Notes: generated by a model not told the origin, from the letters alone. DNA of 64,000 bases from CAVSRC01 sp963798195 (GCA_963798195.1 CAWCSF010000007.1:62001-126000); one strand, 5' to 3'. Positions 44,806-54,555 are shown, numbered from the stretch's first letter. Numbers and translations: made by a program.

Positions 44806-45603
44806 ATGGCGAACAGGATCAAGGAAATATGGGCGCGCGGCGGCACCGCCATCGGCGGCTGGCTTGCCATCCCCTCGGGATACTCGGCCGAAGTCATGGC
44901 CAAGGCCGGCTTCGACTCGCTGACCGTCGATATGCAGCACGGCGTTCAGGACTACCAGTCGCTGATCGCCTGCTATCAGGCCATCGGGCCGGCCGGACCG
45001 GTGCCGCTGGTCCGGGTGCCATGGCTGGAGCCGGGCATCGTCGGCAAGGTCCTCGATGGTGGCGCAGCCGGCATCATCTGCCCCATGATCAACACGGTGG
45101 ATGAGGCCAAGGCGCTGGTTTCCTACATGCGCTATCCGCCCCTCGGCGTGCGCAGCCACGGCCCGATCCGGGCCGGCGCCTATGGCGAGGCCGGCACGTA
45201 CTACAAGACCGCGAACACCGACATCCTCTGCATGCCGATGATCGAAACCGAGGAGGCGGTGAACAACATCGACGCCATCGTCGATGTACCCGGCATCGAC
45301 GCGGTCTACATCGGGCCGGGTGACCTCGGATTCTCGATGGGGCTTCCGCCGAAGCTGGATCGCGAGGAACCCGAGATCCTCAAGATGTACGAGCGCGTTC
45401 TCAAGGCCTGCGCGCGCCGCGGCATCTACGCGGGTCTGCACAACGCGACCCCGGCCTATGCCATCCGCATGATGGAGATGGGTTTCCGTTTCCTCGTCCT
45501 CGGCAACGATTCCGGGGCGATGCTGCGCGCCGCGAAGGGCGACGTCGACGCCGTGAGTGCGGCGCGCGCCTCGGCGAAGGACGTTCGGGACAAGGTCGCC
45601 TGA
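44806..45603 (+). CDS. HpcH/HpaI family aldolase (2,4-dihydroxyhept-2-enedioate/2-keto-3-deoxy acid type)
   Basis: 265 residues, class II metal-dependent pyruvate aldolase on a TIM barrel. Expected residues are seen: FDSLTVDMQHGVQDY (His of the active site), VRVPW (Arg for pyruvate), MPMIETEEAVNNID (metal Glu) and YIGPGDLGFSMG (metal Asp). ATG 44806 is preceded by GGGGAGGAA. It splits a 2-keto-3-deoxy sugar acid or related diacid into pyruvate and an aldehyde. Convergent with the hydroxyacid dehydrogenase gene. Confidence 0.88.
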   Translation: MANRIKEIWARGGTAIGGWLAIPSGYSAEVMAKAGFDSLTVDMQHGVQDYQSLIACYQAIGPAGPVPLVRVPWLEPGIVGKVLDGGAAGIICPMINTVDEAKALVSYMRYPPLGVRSHGPIRAGAYGEAGTYYKTANTDILCMPMIETEEAVNNIDAIVDVPGIDAVYIGPGDLGFSMGLPPKLDREEPEILKMYERVLKACARRGIYAGLHNATPAYAIRMMEMGFRFLVLGNDSGAMLRAAKGDVDAVSAARASAKDVRDKVA

Positions 45604-45627
45604 GACGTCGGCTTCGCCGTCGGCTGC

Positions 45628-46584
45628 CTATCGGTCCACCACCGGCGTGATGGCGCCCTTGCCGGAGAACCAGGAGTCGATGTTGTCCACGACGTTCTGG
45701 CCCATGGCGTTCATGGTCTCTTCCGTGGCGCTGGCGACGTGCGGCGTCAGCACGACGTTGCTCATCTGGAGCAGTTCCTCCGGCACCTTCGGCTCATCGT
45801 AGAAGACGTCGAGGCCCGCGCCGCCAAGGCGGCCGGACTTGAGCGCGTCGACCAGCGCGACCTCGTCCACCAGCCAGCCGCGCGCCACGTTGACCAGAAT
45901 TCCCTTGGGTCCGAGCGCGTCGATCATCTTCCGGTTGACCATCGGCTCGCCGACGCCCTTCGGCGCGCCGGCGGCGCAGACGAACAGGATGTCGGAATCC
46001 TCGGCCAGTTGCTGCGCGCTCGCCACCGAGCGATAGGGCACGTCGCGGGGCGCGGGATCGTAGTACGAGATCTGCGCCTTGAAGCCCTCGAGCCGGCGCG
46101 AGACCTCGGTGCCGATGCGGCCGAGACCGAGGATACCGGCGCGCATGCCGGTGAACTTGCGCGCGACGGGCATCCGCGCCTTGAGCCAGGCGCCGCTGCG
46201 CACGTAGCGATCGGCTTCGACGATCCTGCGGCTCACCGCCAGCCCAAGAACGATTGCGAGGTCCGCCACATCGTCGAACAGGACCGGAGTCGTCGTCACG
46301 GTAATGTTGCGCCGGCGGCAGGCCGTCATGTCGGTGGTTTCGAGGCCGACCCCGTGGATCGACAGGATTTCGACATTGGGAAGAACCTCGATCTCCTCGG
46401 CGGTGAGGCCTTTCATGCCGTGTCCGACCACGCCGCGGATGCGCGGGCCCAGCGCCGCGAGCGCCTTCAGGGGATCCGCTTCGGCGTAAACGGAATGGAG
46501 CACGTAGCGCTTGCCCAACTCCTCGGCGAGTTGCGGCCGGAGCGCGCCCACGAGGGCGATTTCAACGGGATTAGAGGTATTCAT
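45628..46584 (-). CDS. D-isomer-specific 2-hydroxyacid dehydrogenase
   Basis: 318 residues, NAD(P)-dependent, similar to glyoxylate/hydroxypyruvate reductases. The Rossmann loop is GILGLGRIGTEVSRRL (about 150-165). Catalytic residues: Arg in LVNVARGWLVDE, Glu in FYDEPKVPEEL and His in VVLTPHVASATEET. Together with the HpcH aldolase it could reduce tartronate semialdehyde, glyoxylate or hydroxypyruvate, though it is transcribed towards it from the opposite strand. Divergent from the alpha/beta hydrolase, with 195 bp between them that hold no gene I can support. Confidence 0.88.
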   Translation of the reverse strand: MNTSNPVEIALVGALRPQLAEELGKRYVLHSVYAEADPLKALAALGPRIRGVVGHGMKGLTAEEIEVLPNVEILSIHGVGLETTDMTACRRRNITVTTTPVLFDDVADLAIVLGLAVSRRIVEADRYVRSGAWLKARMPVARKFTGMRAGILGLGRIGTEVSRRLEGFKAQISYYDPAPRDVPYRSVASAQQLAEDSDILFVCAAGAPKGVGEPMVNRKMIDALGPKGILVNVARGWLVDEVALVDALKSGRLGGAGLDVFYDEPKVPEELLQMSNVVLTPHVASATEETMNAMGQNVVDNIDSWFSGKGAITPVVDR

Positions 46585-46779
46585 GGATTTCGAGGCTCTG
46601 CTTCGCGCCGAAAAGGCGCAGGAATCTGAAGGCCGCGAAGGTTACCAAGATGTCCCCGGCGCCGGGAGGGTGAATCGTCAGCGGCCAGAAGACCGTCCGC
46701 ACACCAGTGCTGATGTCGTCTCGCCATCTCTGCTAGGTATGCGCCTGGACGATCCGGCCAGAAACCACTCCGGCGAGCG

Positions 46780-47607
46780 ATGGAAACCAAAGACTACGAG
46801 GCCGAATACGCCAACCGCCGGCGCGTGCCCGAGCACCCGGCCATCATGGCGGGCTGGACGCGGGACGCAGAGGCCTACCGCCAGACGGCAAAGGCCGAAC
46901 TCGACATCGTCTATGGCGATGGGCCGCGCATGCTGATGGACATATTCCATGTGGCCGGAAGCACCGCGCCGATCGCCATGTTCATTCATGGCGGCTATTG
47001 GCAAAGCTTCGATCGGCGCGACTTCAGTCACCTGGCCGCGGGCCTCAATGCGGGCGGCGTCGCGGTTGCGATCCCGAGTTACGATCTTTGTCCACAAGTG
47101 TCCGTCCGGGCGATCGTCGGGGAACTGCGCACGGCCGTGCGCTTCCTCTACGCCCGCACCGGCCATCGCGTGGTCGCGGTCGGCCACTCGGCCGGCGGTC
47201 ACCTGACCGCCGCTTTGCTGGCGACAGACTGGGGGGCGATCGATCCGGCGCTTCCTGCGGACCTTGTTCCGGCCGGCATGGCCATCTCTGGCCTGTTCGA
47301 CCTCGCGCCGCTTGTAGGCACGAGCATCAACAACGCTCTGCAGCTCGATGCTGCCGAGGCGCGTGCCATGAGTCCGCTCGATTGGCCCGTGCCGGCCGGG
47401 CGTACCCTGGCCGCCTGGGTCGGCGCCGATGAAAGTGCCGAATACCTCCGCCAGAGTCGCACCGCGGCCGAGACATGGGCCGGGCAGGGCGCTGTTACCG
47501 GCTTTCACGCGGTCCCCGGTGCCAATCATTTCACGGTCATTGCGCCCTTGGCCGAAAGAGGCAGCGCCATGGTCGCGACCGTCGCCGAAATGGCGCACCG
47601 CCCATAA
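46780..47607 (+). CDS. alpha/beta hydrolase, kynurenine-formamidase-like
   Basis: 275 residues. The oxyanion motif HGGYW (in FIHGGYWQSFDRRDF, about residue 69) and the nucleophile Ser in VAVGHSAGGHL are those of the arylformamidase-like branch. Acid Asp lies in AAWVGADESAEYLRQS and His in PGANHFTVI. ATG 46780 has GGCGAG just upstream. It may hydrolyse an N-formyl or ester compound; true kynurenine formamidase function is not supported by neighbours, since no other tryptophan-pathway gene is here. Confidence 0.8.
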   Translation: METKDYEAEYANRRRVPEHPAIMAGWTRDAEAYRQTAKAELDIVYGDGPRMLMDIFHVAGSTAPIAMFIHGGYWQSFDRRDFSHLAAGLNAGGVAVAIPSYDLCPQVSVRAIVGELRTAVRFLYARTGHRVVAVGHSAGGHLTAALLATDWGAIDPALPADLVPAGMAISGLFDLAPLVGTSINNALQLDAAEARAMSPLDWPVPAGRTLAAWVGADESAEYLRQSRTAAETWAGQGAVTGFHAVPGANHFTVIAPLAERGSAMVATVAEMAHRP

Positions 47608-47749
47608 GGGGCGGCGGAAGCCCCTTGGCAAACGGCCGATTTTCCGATTGTTAGGCAGGTAGTGTCGGCGACGAATGAAGGGCGGTGCCATGCTCCGTCG
47701 CGCTGGCCGAAGAGCCGCCGCTTTGGGCGGCCACAGGAGGGAGTGTGTA

Positions 47750-48913
47750 ATGAAGAAGCTTTTGGGCGCGGTGTTGGCCGCGGCTCTTTGCGCCTCGGCG
47801 CTGCCGGCGTCGGCCGATGGTATCAAGGTCGGCCTCATGCTGACGCTGTCGGGATCGTCCGCCGCGCTCGGCAATCATGCGCGCGACGGTTTCCAGCTCG
47901 CGGTCAAGGAACTCGGCGGCAAGCTCGGCGGTCTGGATGCCGAGGTGCTCGTGACCGACGACGAGCTGAAGCCTGACGTCGCCGTCGACAAGGTCAAGGC
48001 GCTGATCGAGCGAGACAAGATTGACGTGTTTGTGGGCGTGATCTTCTCGAATGTCATGATGGCCGTTTACAAGCCGCTCACCGACGCCGGTGTCATCATC
48101 ATCAGCCCGAATGCCGGTCCCTCGCCGATCGCCGGCGCGGCCTGCAGCCCGAGCTTTTTCTCGACCTCCTACCAGAACGACCAGAACCACGCGGTGATGG
48201 GTCAGTACGCCCAGGACGAGGGCTACAAGCGCGTCGTGCTGATGGCGCCGAACTATCAGGCGGGCAAGGACTCGGTCGCCGGCTTCAAACGCTATTTCAA
48301 GGGCGAGGTCGTAGAGGAAATCTATACGCAGCTCGGCCAGCTTGATTTCGCCGCCGAACTGGCGCGCATCGCCTCCGACAAGCCGGACGCCATCTTCACC
48401 TTCATGCCTGGTGGCATGGGCGTGAACCTCGTCAAGCAGTACAAGCAGGCTGGCCTTGCGGGGACCATTCCGTTTCTTTCGGCCTTCACCGTCGACGAGA
48501 CGACGCTACCCGCGACTCAGGATGCCGCGGTGGGCCTTCTCTCGGGGGCTGCCTGGGCGCCGGATATCGACACCCCGGAGAACAAGAAGTTCGTCGAGTC
48601 CTTCGAGAAGGAATATGGCTACGTCCCGGCGCTCTACGCAGCGCACGCTTACGACGCGGCCAAGTTGATCGATGCCGCGGTGAAGGAAGCCGGCGGCGTG
48701 GCCGACAAGGACAAGCTGAAGGCCGCCATGGCCAAGGCTCCGTTCAAGTCCGTGCGCGGCGACTTCAAGTTCAACACCAACCATTTCCCGATCCAGGATT
48801 TCTACCTGGTGGAGGTGAAGAAGCAGGACGACGGCAAGTACGCGACCAGCGTCGTCAAGAAAGTGTTCGACGATTACGCCGACACCTACGCCAGCGAATG
48901 CAGCATGAAGTAG
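47750..48913 (+). CDS. ABC transporter substrate-binding protein (LivK type)
   Basis: 387 residues. Signal peptide MKKLLGAVLAAALCASALPASA. Type I binding fold: IKVGLMLTLSGSSAALGNHARDGFQLAVKELGG, then VFVGVIFSNVMMAVYKPLTDAGVIIISPNAGPS and LSAFTVDETTLPATQDAAVGLL. ATG 47750 follows AGGAGGGA; the frame is open further upstream to 47675 but that part is not signal-like. It is the first gene of a complete HAAT operon (SBP, LivH, LivM, LivG, LivF). The ligand may be a branched-chain amino acid, amide or aromatic acid. Confidence 0.9.
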   Translation: MKKLLGAVLAAALCASALPASADGIKVGLMLTLSGSSAALGNHARDGFQLAVKELGGKLGGLDAEVLVTDDELKPDVAVDKVKALIERDKIDVFVGVIFSNVMMAVYKPLTDAGVIIISPNAGPSPIAGAACSPSFFSTSYQNDQNHAVMGQYAQDEGYKRVVLMAPNYQAGKDSVAGFKRYFKGEVVEEIYTQLGQLDFAAELARIASDKPDAIFTFMPGGMGVNLVKQYKQAGLAGTIPFLSAFTVDETTLPATQDAAVGLLSGAAWAPDIDTPENKKFVESFEKEYGYVPALYAAHAYDAAKLIDAAVKEAGGVADKDKLKAAMAKAPFKSVRGDFKFNTNHFPIQDFYLVEVKKQDDGKYATSVVKKVFDDYADTYASECSMK

Positions 48914-48997
48914 GGCACGACGGCCAATGAACCTGCGCACGTCGTCCGTGGCGACACGCGACGCCGGGCCATCGACAGAAGCGAGAGGGCGCGGCGA

Positions 48998-49921
48998 ATG
49001 AGCGGCGCCCTCTTTCTCGTCCAGTGCCTGAACGGGCTGCAGCTTGGCATCCTGCTGTTCCTGATAGCCGCCGGGCTGACGCTGGTTTTCGGCGTCATGA
49101 ACTTCATCAACCTCGCCCACGGCGTCCAGTACATGCTGGGCGCCTACCTCGCAGTCGCCTTTTACGGGCTGACCGGTAGCTTCTTTCCGGCGTTGGTGCT
49201 GGCGCTCGTTGCTGCGCTCGCCATCGGTCTCGCGCTCGAGTTGACCGTCTTCCGGTGGTTCTATCGACGTGATCACCTCGACCAGGTGCTGGCGACGTTC
49301 GGCGTCATCCTGTTCCTTAACGAGGGCGTCCGCGCCGTCTGGGGTCCCGCGCCGCTGACGCTGCCGATGCCCGACGTGCTTTCCGGCAGCATCGTGCTCA
49401 TGCCCGGCCTGCTCTATCCGGTGTACCGGCTGGCCCTCATCGGCGCCGGTCTGGCCGTCGCGCTGCTTCTCTATGTGCTGGTCTCGCGCACGCGCGTCGG
49501 CATGCTGGTGCGCGCCGGGGCGTCAAACGCCGAGATGGTGTCCGCCCTCGGCGTCGACATCATGCGGCTGTTCACCGTCGTTTTCGCCTTCGGCGCCATG
49601 CTGGCCGCCTTCGCCGGCGTGCTGGCCGCGCCGATCTACGCCGTGCAGTCGGGCATGGGCGACAATCTGCTGATCCTCGCCTTCGTCGTCATCGTGATCG
49701 GCGGCATCGGCTCGATCCGCGGGGCTTTCATCGCGGCGCTGCTCGTTGGCCTGACCGATACCCTCGGCCGCTCCTTCTCAACCGATATGCTTCGGCTGGT
49801 TCTGTCGCCGTCGGCTGCCAACGAGGCCGGGCCGGCGCTGTCGTCGATGGCCATCTACATCCTTATGGCCGGAGTGCTCTTCTTTCGCCCCGCTGGCCTG
49901 TTCGCGGCGGCTGGACGATGA
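48998..49921 (+). CDS. branched-chain amino-acid-type ABC permease (LivH)
   Basis: 307 residues, about eight membrane helices. Typical LivH start (QCLNGLQLGILLFLIAAGLTLVFGVMNFINLAHGVQYMLGAY) and the docking loop VRAGASNAEMVSALGVDIMRLF, plus VIVIGGIGSIRGAFIAALLVGLTDTLG. It lies 84 bp after the SBP gene and overlaps the LivM start by 4 bp (ATGA). Confidence 0.9.
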   Translation: MSGALFLVQCLNGLQLGILLFLIAAGLTLVFGVMNFINLAHGVQYMLGAYLAVAFYGLTGSFFPALVLALVAALAIGLALELTVFRWFYRRDHLDQVLATFGVILFLNEGVRAVWGPAPLTLPMPDVLSGSIVLMPGLLYPVYRLALIGAGLAVALLLYVLVSRTRVGMLVRAGASNAEMVSALGVDIMRLFTVVFAFGAMLAAFAGVLAAPIYAVQSGMGDNLLILAFVVIVIGGIGSIRGAFIAALLVGLTDTLGRSFSTDMLRLVLSPSAANEAGPALSSMAIYILMAGVLFFRPAGLFAAAGR

Positions 49922-50895
49922 GCCAGACGATCGCCGCCCCCGGCGTCGCAGTGCCTTTGCGAACGCGCAATGTCGTGCCGCTTGCAACGTTTTGCGTTCT
50001 GGCCGTTCTCCCGGCCATCGCGGCAATCACCGGCGACAGCTTTCTCACAGTGTCGGCCACGCGCATCATGATCGTCGGCATGGCGGCGATCGCGCTCGAC
50101 CTCGTCCTCGGCTATGGCGGCCTCGTCAGTTTCGGCTTTTCGGCGTTTTTCGGCATCGGCGCCTACGCTGTCGGCATCGCGTCTGTGCACGGTCTCACCG
50201 AGGCCTTGCTGACGTTTCCGCTGGCGATGGCTGCGGCGGGCCTCTTCGCGCTCGTCACCGGCGCGCTCTCGCTGCGGACCCGCGGCGTCTACTTCATCAT
50301 GATCACACTCGCCTTTGGTCAGATGATTTATTTCACCGCGACCAGCCTTTCCGCTTACGGCGGCGATGATGGCCTGACCGTCTGGACGAGCTCCACATAT
50401 CTCGGGACCCGGGCCTTCTCCGGCCCGTTGGCCTTTTACTACCTCGTCTTCGCGCTGCTTCTGGTTGTTTACGTCCTGCTGCGCCGCGTGGTCGCTTCGC
50501 GTTTCGGGCGCGTTCTCGATGGTTGCCGGCAAAGCCCGCTGCGCATGCAGGCAATTGGTATCGAGCCGATCCGGTACCAGGTGGTCGCCTACGTCATCGC
50601 AGGCGCCGTCGCCGGCCTGGCTGGAGCGCTCTACGCGAACCATACCGAGTTCGTCAGCCCGGCGATGATGTCGTGGCAACGCTCGGGCGAACTGATCGTC
50701 ATGGTCGTTCTCGGCGGCATGGGCTCGCTCCACGGCGCCCTCATTGGCGCCGCTGCATATCTCACCCTCGAAGAAGTCCTCTCGCCGGTCACCGAGCATT
50801 GGCGAATGATCTTCGGCCCGCTGATCATCGTGGCCGTCCTCTTCGCGCGCGGCGGTCTCACTGCCTTTCTTCAACGCGTTCGGGGTGGTCTGTGA
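49918..50895 (+). CDS. branched-chain amino-acid-type ABC permease (LivM)
   Basis: 325 residues. The family signature is DLVLGYGGLVSFGFSAFFGIGAYAVG near residue 62, and the docking loop is GRVLDGCRQSPLRMQAIGIEPIRYQV; VVLGGMGSLHGALIGAAAYL closes the permease core. It overlaps LivH (ATGA) and LivG (GTGA), so it is strictly co-translated. Confidence 0.9.
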   Translation: MSQTIAAPGVAVPLRTRNVVPLATFCVLAVLPAIAAITGDSFLTVSATRIMIVGMAAIALDLVLGYGGLVSFGFSAFFGIGAYAVGIASVHGLTEALLTFPLAMAAAGLFALVTGALSLRTRGVYFIMITLAFGQMIYFTATSLSAYGGDDGLTVWTSSTYLGTRAFSGPLAFYYLVFALLLVVYVLLRRVVASRFGRVLDGCRQSPLRMQAIGIEPIRYQVVAYVIAGAVAGLAGALYANHTEFVSPAMMSWQRSGELIVMVVLGGMGSLHGALIGAAAYLTLEEVLSPVTEHWRMIFGPLIIVAVLFARGGLTAFLQRVRGGL

Positions 50896-51641
50896 CGCCC
50901 ATTCTTGTCCTCGACGAACTGCGGAAATCCTACGGCGCGCTGCGCGTGACCGATGGCGTCTCGCTGGATATCGCCGAGGGAGAAATCCACGCCGTCATCG
51001 GCCCGAACGGCGCCGGCAAGAGCACGCTCATCGGCGAGATTTCCGGGGCCATCGGCACGGACTCGGGCCGCATCATCTTTGCCGGGGGTGACGTCACCGG
51101 CCTTGCCATGGCGGCCCGCGTCCAAAGAGGCATCGCCCGCTCGTTCCAGGTCACCACGCTGCTTGCGTCCTTTACCGCGCTCCAGAACGTGACCCTGGCC
51201 ATTCAGGCGCGCGGTGGCCACTCGTTCCGCTTTTTCCGGCTGGCCGATGGCGATGCGGCATTGGAGAAGCCTGCGCTGGAACTGCTCGATCGCGTTGGCC
51301 TCGCCGGCCGGGCGGGGCAGCGCGCCGGCACCCTCAGCCATGGCGAGAAGCGGCTGCTGGAAGTCGCCGTTGCACTTGCGACCCAGCCGCGTCTGCTGCT
51401 GCTCGACGAGCCGATGGCCGGCGTCGGCCAGGAGGAGGCCGACGTCGTCACCACCATGCTGAAGGCGTTGAAAGGCAGCGTTACCATCCTGCTGGTCGAG
51501 CACGACATGCCGACCGTCTTCGCCCTCGCTGACCGGATATCGGTCCTCGTCTACGGCCGAGTCATTTCCACGGGTACGCCGCTTCAGATTCGCGATGACC
51601 CGGACGTTCGCCGCGCTTACCTGGGCGACGAGGCCGCGTGA
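50892..51641 (+). CDS. ABC transporter ATP-binding protein (LivG)
   Basis: 249 residues from GTG 50892, overlapping the LivM stop. Walker A GPNGAGKST, Q-loop region RSFQVTTLL, signature LSHGEKRLLEVAVAL (the LivG variant with H for G), Walker B LLLLDEPMAGV and switch VEHDM are present in order. It pairs with LivF. Confidence 0.9.
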   Translation: MTPILVLDELRKSYGALRVTDGVSLDIAEGEIHAVIGPNGAGKSTLIGEISGAIGTDSGRIIFAGGDVTGLAMAARVQRGIARSFQVTTLLASFTALQNVTLAIQARGGHSFRFFRLADGDAALEKPALELLDRVGLAGRAGQRAGTLSHGEKRLLEVAVALATQPRLLLLDEPMAGVGQEEADVVTTMLKALKGSVTILLVEHDMPTVFALADRISVLVYGRVISTGTPLQIRDDPDVRRAYLGDEAA

Positions 51642-52342
51642 TGCTGCGCGTCACGGATCTCGCGGCCGGCTATGGCGACGCGCAGGTGCTCTTTGGCGTC
51701 GATCTGTTCGTTGGCAGTGGTGAAGTCGTCACCCTGATGGGCCGCAACGGCATGGGCAAGACCACGACCATCCGGGCGATTATGGGCCTGATCAGGCCGA
51801 CGGCGGGCCGCGTGGAGGTCGATGGACAGGATCTCGCGGGCCTTCCCCCTTTCGCGATCGCCAAGGCAGGTCTCGGGCTGGTACCCGAGGGCCGGCAGGT
51901 GTTCCCGACTCTGACGATCGAGGAGAACCTGATCGCCACGTCTGCGAACCGGTTTGCCTCGCCCGATCCGTGGCGGCTCGATCGTATATACCGCCTGTTC
52001 CCGCGACTGGCAGAGCGTCGCGGCGCCTTCGGCCGTCAGCTTTCCGGCGGCGAGCAGCAGATGCTCGCCATCGGCCGGGCTCTGATGACCAATCCCAAGG
52101 TGCTGATCCTCGACGAAGCGACAGAGGGGCTGGCGCCCTTGGTCCGGGCTGAGATCTGGTCCTGCATGGAAGCACTGAAGCGGCAGGGCCAGGCCATCCT
52201 CATCGTCGACCGGACCCTGGACGTGCTGCAAAAACTTGCCGATCGCCATATTTTCATCGAGCGCGGCCGTGTCGCCTGGTCCGGCGACACAGCGGCGCTG
52301 ATCGCCAACCTCGCCACTGCCGAAGGCTACCTCGGCGTCTAG
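51641..52342 (+). CDS. ABC transporter ATP-binding protein (LivF)
   Basis: 233 residues from ATG 51641 (TGATG overlap with LivG; GTG 51638 is in frame). Walker A GRNGMGKTT, PEGRQVFPTLTIEENL typical of LivF, signature LSGGEQQMLAIGRAL, Walker B VLILDEATEGLAP. Switch residue region is VDRTLDV, where the usual VEQN/H is replaced; the His-switch is thus missing, which is common in LivF proteins (Gln/Asn) but Arg-Thr here is odd. Confidence 0.9.
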   Translation: MLRVTDLAAGYGDAQVLFGVDLFVGSGEVVTLMGRNGMGKTTTIRAIMGLIRPTAGRVEVDGQDLAGLPPFAIAKAGLGLVPEGRQVFPTLTIEENLIATSANRFASPDPWRLDRIYRLFPRLAERRGAFGRQLSGGEQQMLAIGRALMTNPKVLILDEATEGLAPLVRAEIWSCMEALKRQGQAILIVDRTLDVLQKLADRHIFIERGRVAWSGDTAALIANLATAEGYLGV

Positions 52343-52451
52343 GTGCGCCGCCCTCTGGCCAAAGGCGCTCCGCGCTCTGCTCACGGTTGTTTGCCCTGCC
52401 GCGCCCATGTGTGGTTCGATGCCGGCCCACGCATCAGGTGACTCCACAATC

Positions 52452-53501
52452 GTGAACGACAGCAAGACCATGTCCCCCATCGCCGGACCGTTTGCCGACG
52501 AGGCCGCGCTGGAGGATGCGCTCGCCCGGCCGGGTCAGGCGCTCGTTGATGATCTGGCGGCTGTGCCCGGCGACATCGTCGTCCTCGGCGTCGGCGGCAA
52601 GATGGGGCCGAGCCTCGCGCGCATGGCGCATCGCGCGGCGCCGGAACGGCGCATCGTCGCGGTCGCTCGGTTCTCGGAAGCCGGCCTGCGCAAAGCCCTG
52701 GAATCCGACGGCATCGAAACCCACAAGGCCGATCTTCTCGATCGCGATGCCGTCGCCGGCCTGCCGGATGCGGCCAACGTCGTCTTCATGGCGGGGCGGA
52801 AGTTCGGCTCGCAGGGAGCCGAACACCTCACCTGGGCCATGAACGCCCTGGTGCCGGAACTGGTCGCCGAGCGCTATCGCGCATCGCGCATCGTCGCGTT
52901 CTCGACCGGCTGCGTCTACCCGTTCTGGCCGGTCGATAGCGACGATGGCCCGACCGAGTCGGTTGCGCCTGTCCCACCGCCTGGCGACTACGCCTGGTCG
53001 TGCGTTGCGCGCGAGCGCGTGTTTGAGCACATGAGCGAGCGCTACGGCACCGCTGGTCGGCTCATCCGCCTGAACTACGCGATCGACATGCGCTACGGCG
53101 TCCTCCACGACGTCGCGGCCAAGGTCCTGGCGGGCGAGCCGGTCGATGTCACCATGGGGCACGTCAACGTGATCTGGCAGGGCGACGCCAACAGCCAGGC
53201 GCTGCGCGCTCTGGCGCACGTCACGACGCCGACGAGCCCGCTCAATGTCACCGGGCCGGAACGTGTCGCCGTGCGCGATCTCGCCCATGCCTTTGGTGAG
53301 CGCTTCGGGAAGAAAGCGATCGTCGTGGGTGAGGAAGCGCCTTCGGCCTGGCTGAACGATGCTTCCGAGGCGCGCCGCCTGTTCGGCCCGCCGGAGGTCT
53401 CGCTAAACAATCTGATCGACTGGACAGCCGACTGGCTGCGGCATGGCGGCCGCAGCCTCGGCAAGCCGACGCACTTCGAAACCCGCGATGGGCAGTATTG
53501 A
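52452..53501 (+). CDS. NAD-dependent epimerase/dehydratase family protein lacking the catalytic Lys
   Basis: 349 residues from GTG 52452 (AGGTGA upstream; ATG 52407 and ATG 52422 are in-frame alternatives). The Rossmann loop is VVLGVGGKMGPSLARM (about 43-58). The central part has FSTGCVYPFW and then YAWSCVARERVFEHM: the catalytic Tyr is present but the Lys of YxxxK is Cys. ITG/PLNVTGPERVAVRDLAHAFGERFG is normal. Its stop overlaps the ATG of the lyase gene (TGATG). It is the first gene of a catabolic operon with lyase and TctCBA, and probably oxidises or epimerises a sugar derivative. Confidence 0.8.
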   Translation: MNDSKTMSPIAGPFADEAALEDALARPGQALVDDLAAVPGDIVVLGVGGKMGPSLARMAHRAAPERRIVAVARFSEAGLRKALESDGIETHKADLLDRDAVAGLPDAANVVFMAGRKFGSQGAEHLTWAMNALVPELVAERYRASRIVAFSTGCVYPFWPVDSDDGPTESVAPVPPPGDYAWSCVARERVFEHMSERYGTAGRLIRLNYAIDMRYGVLHDVAAKVLAGEPVDVTMGHVNVIWQGDANSQALRALAHVTTPTSPLNVTGPERVAVRDLAHAFGERFGKKAIVVGEEAPSAWLNDASEARRLFGPPEVSLNNLIDWTADWLRHGGRSLGKPTHFETRDGQY

Positions 53502-54555
53502 TGCTCCGCGTCGAGGACATCCCTTCGGAAATCCGGAGTGTGATCGCCGCCGGCACCGCCATTCCGGCCCATCCGTTGGCGCTGGATGCCGCTCGCAAGC
53601 TCGACCCACGCCGTCAGCGCGCGCTGAGCCGCTACTACCTCGATGCCGGGTCCGGTGGCCTGGCGGTCGGCGTGCACACCACCCAGTTCGCCATCCGCGA
53701 CTGCGGGCTTTACGAGCCGGTTCTCAGGCTGGCGGCCGAAACCGCGCGTGACTGGACCGACCGGCCGCTGGCCATGATCGCCGGCGTCGCCGGCAGGACG
53801 GAGCAGGCCAGGCGCGAGGCGGAGATTGCTGTCGGGCCTCGGCTATCACGCGGCGCTGGTCAGCCCGGCGCCGTTCCGCGATGCGTCGGAGGACGAGTTC
53901 CTCGATCACTGCCGTGCGCTGGCCAAGGTTATCCCGCTGTTCGGCTTCTATCTTCAGCCGGCCGTCGGCGGTCGCGTGCTGTCCGCCGATTTCTGGCGGC
54001 GGTTCGCCGAGATCGAATCGGTTCTTGCCATCAAGATCGCGCCGTTCAATCGCTACGGCACGTCTGCCGTGGTGCGCGGCGTCGTCGACGCCAGGGCGGA
54101 GAATCGCGTCGCGCTCTACACCGGCAACGACGATCACATCGTCGGCGACCTGCTCTCTCCGTTCACCGTTCGGCGCGGGCAGGATGAAGTCACGGTGCGC
54201 ATCGCCGGTGGCCTGCTGGGCCACTGGTCGGTGTGGACAAAGGCAGCGGTCGATCTCCACGCGCGCTGCCGGGCGACCGATGGTTGCGTGCCGCCGGAGC
54301 TTCTCGCTCTGGATAGCGAGGTCACGGACATGAACAGCGCCATCTTCGATGTCGCCAACGGATTCCATGGCGTAATTGCCGGCTGCCACGAGGTGTTGCG
54401 CCGGAATGGCCTGCTCGAAGGAATCTGGTGCCTCGATCCCGACGAGGGCCTTTCCGCCGGGCCAGGCCGATGAGATCTCCCGGGTTTCGGCGGCCTACCC
54501 ACATCTCATCGACGATGCCTTCGTGCGCGCCAACCTCGACCGCTGGCTCGCCTGA
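53501..54555 (+). CDS. dihydrodipicolinate synthase family protein, two +1 frameshifts
   Basis: Pyruvate-type aldolase/dehydratase on a TIM barrel. First frame: VIAAGTAIPAHPLALD ... YLDAGSGGLAVGVHTTQFAIR and REAEIA. A surplus G at 53831 shifts to SGLGYHAALVSPAPF, and the Schiff-base strand LAIKIAPFNRYGT follows with the Lys. Near the end a surplus C at 54462/54463 shifts again; after removal the protein ends QADEISRVSAAYPHLIDDAFVRANLDRWLA. Repaired length is 350 residues, longer than DapA (~290) but usual for this subgroup. It likely cleaves a 2-keto-3-deoxy acid. The start overlaps the epimerase stop; 206 bp follow before tctC, with no gene. Confidence 0.8.

Noticed and set aside
46585..46779. 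Small gene in the gap between hydroxyacid dehydrogenase and alpha/beta hydrolase
   Set aside because: Open frames there have no plausible start or coherent composition.
46780..47607. Kynurenine pathway gene (kynB)
   Set aside because: Motifs match the formamidase-like branch but no kynurenine-pathway neighbours; left as alpha/beta hydrolase.
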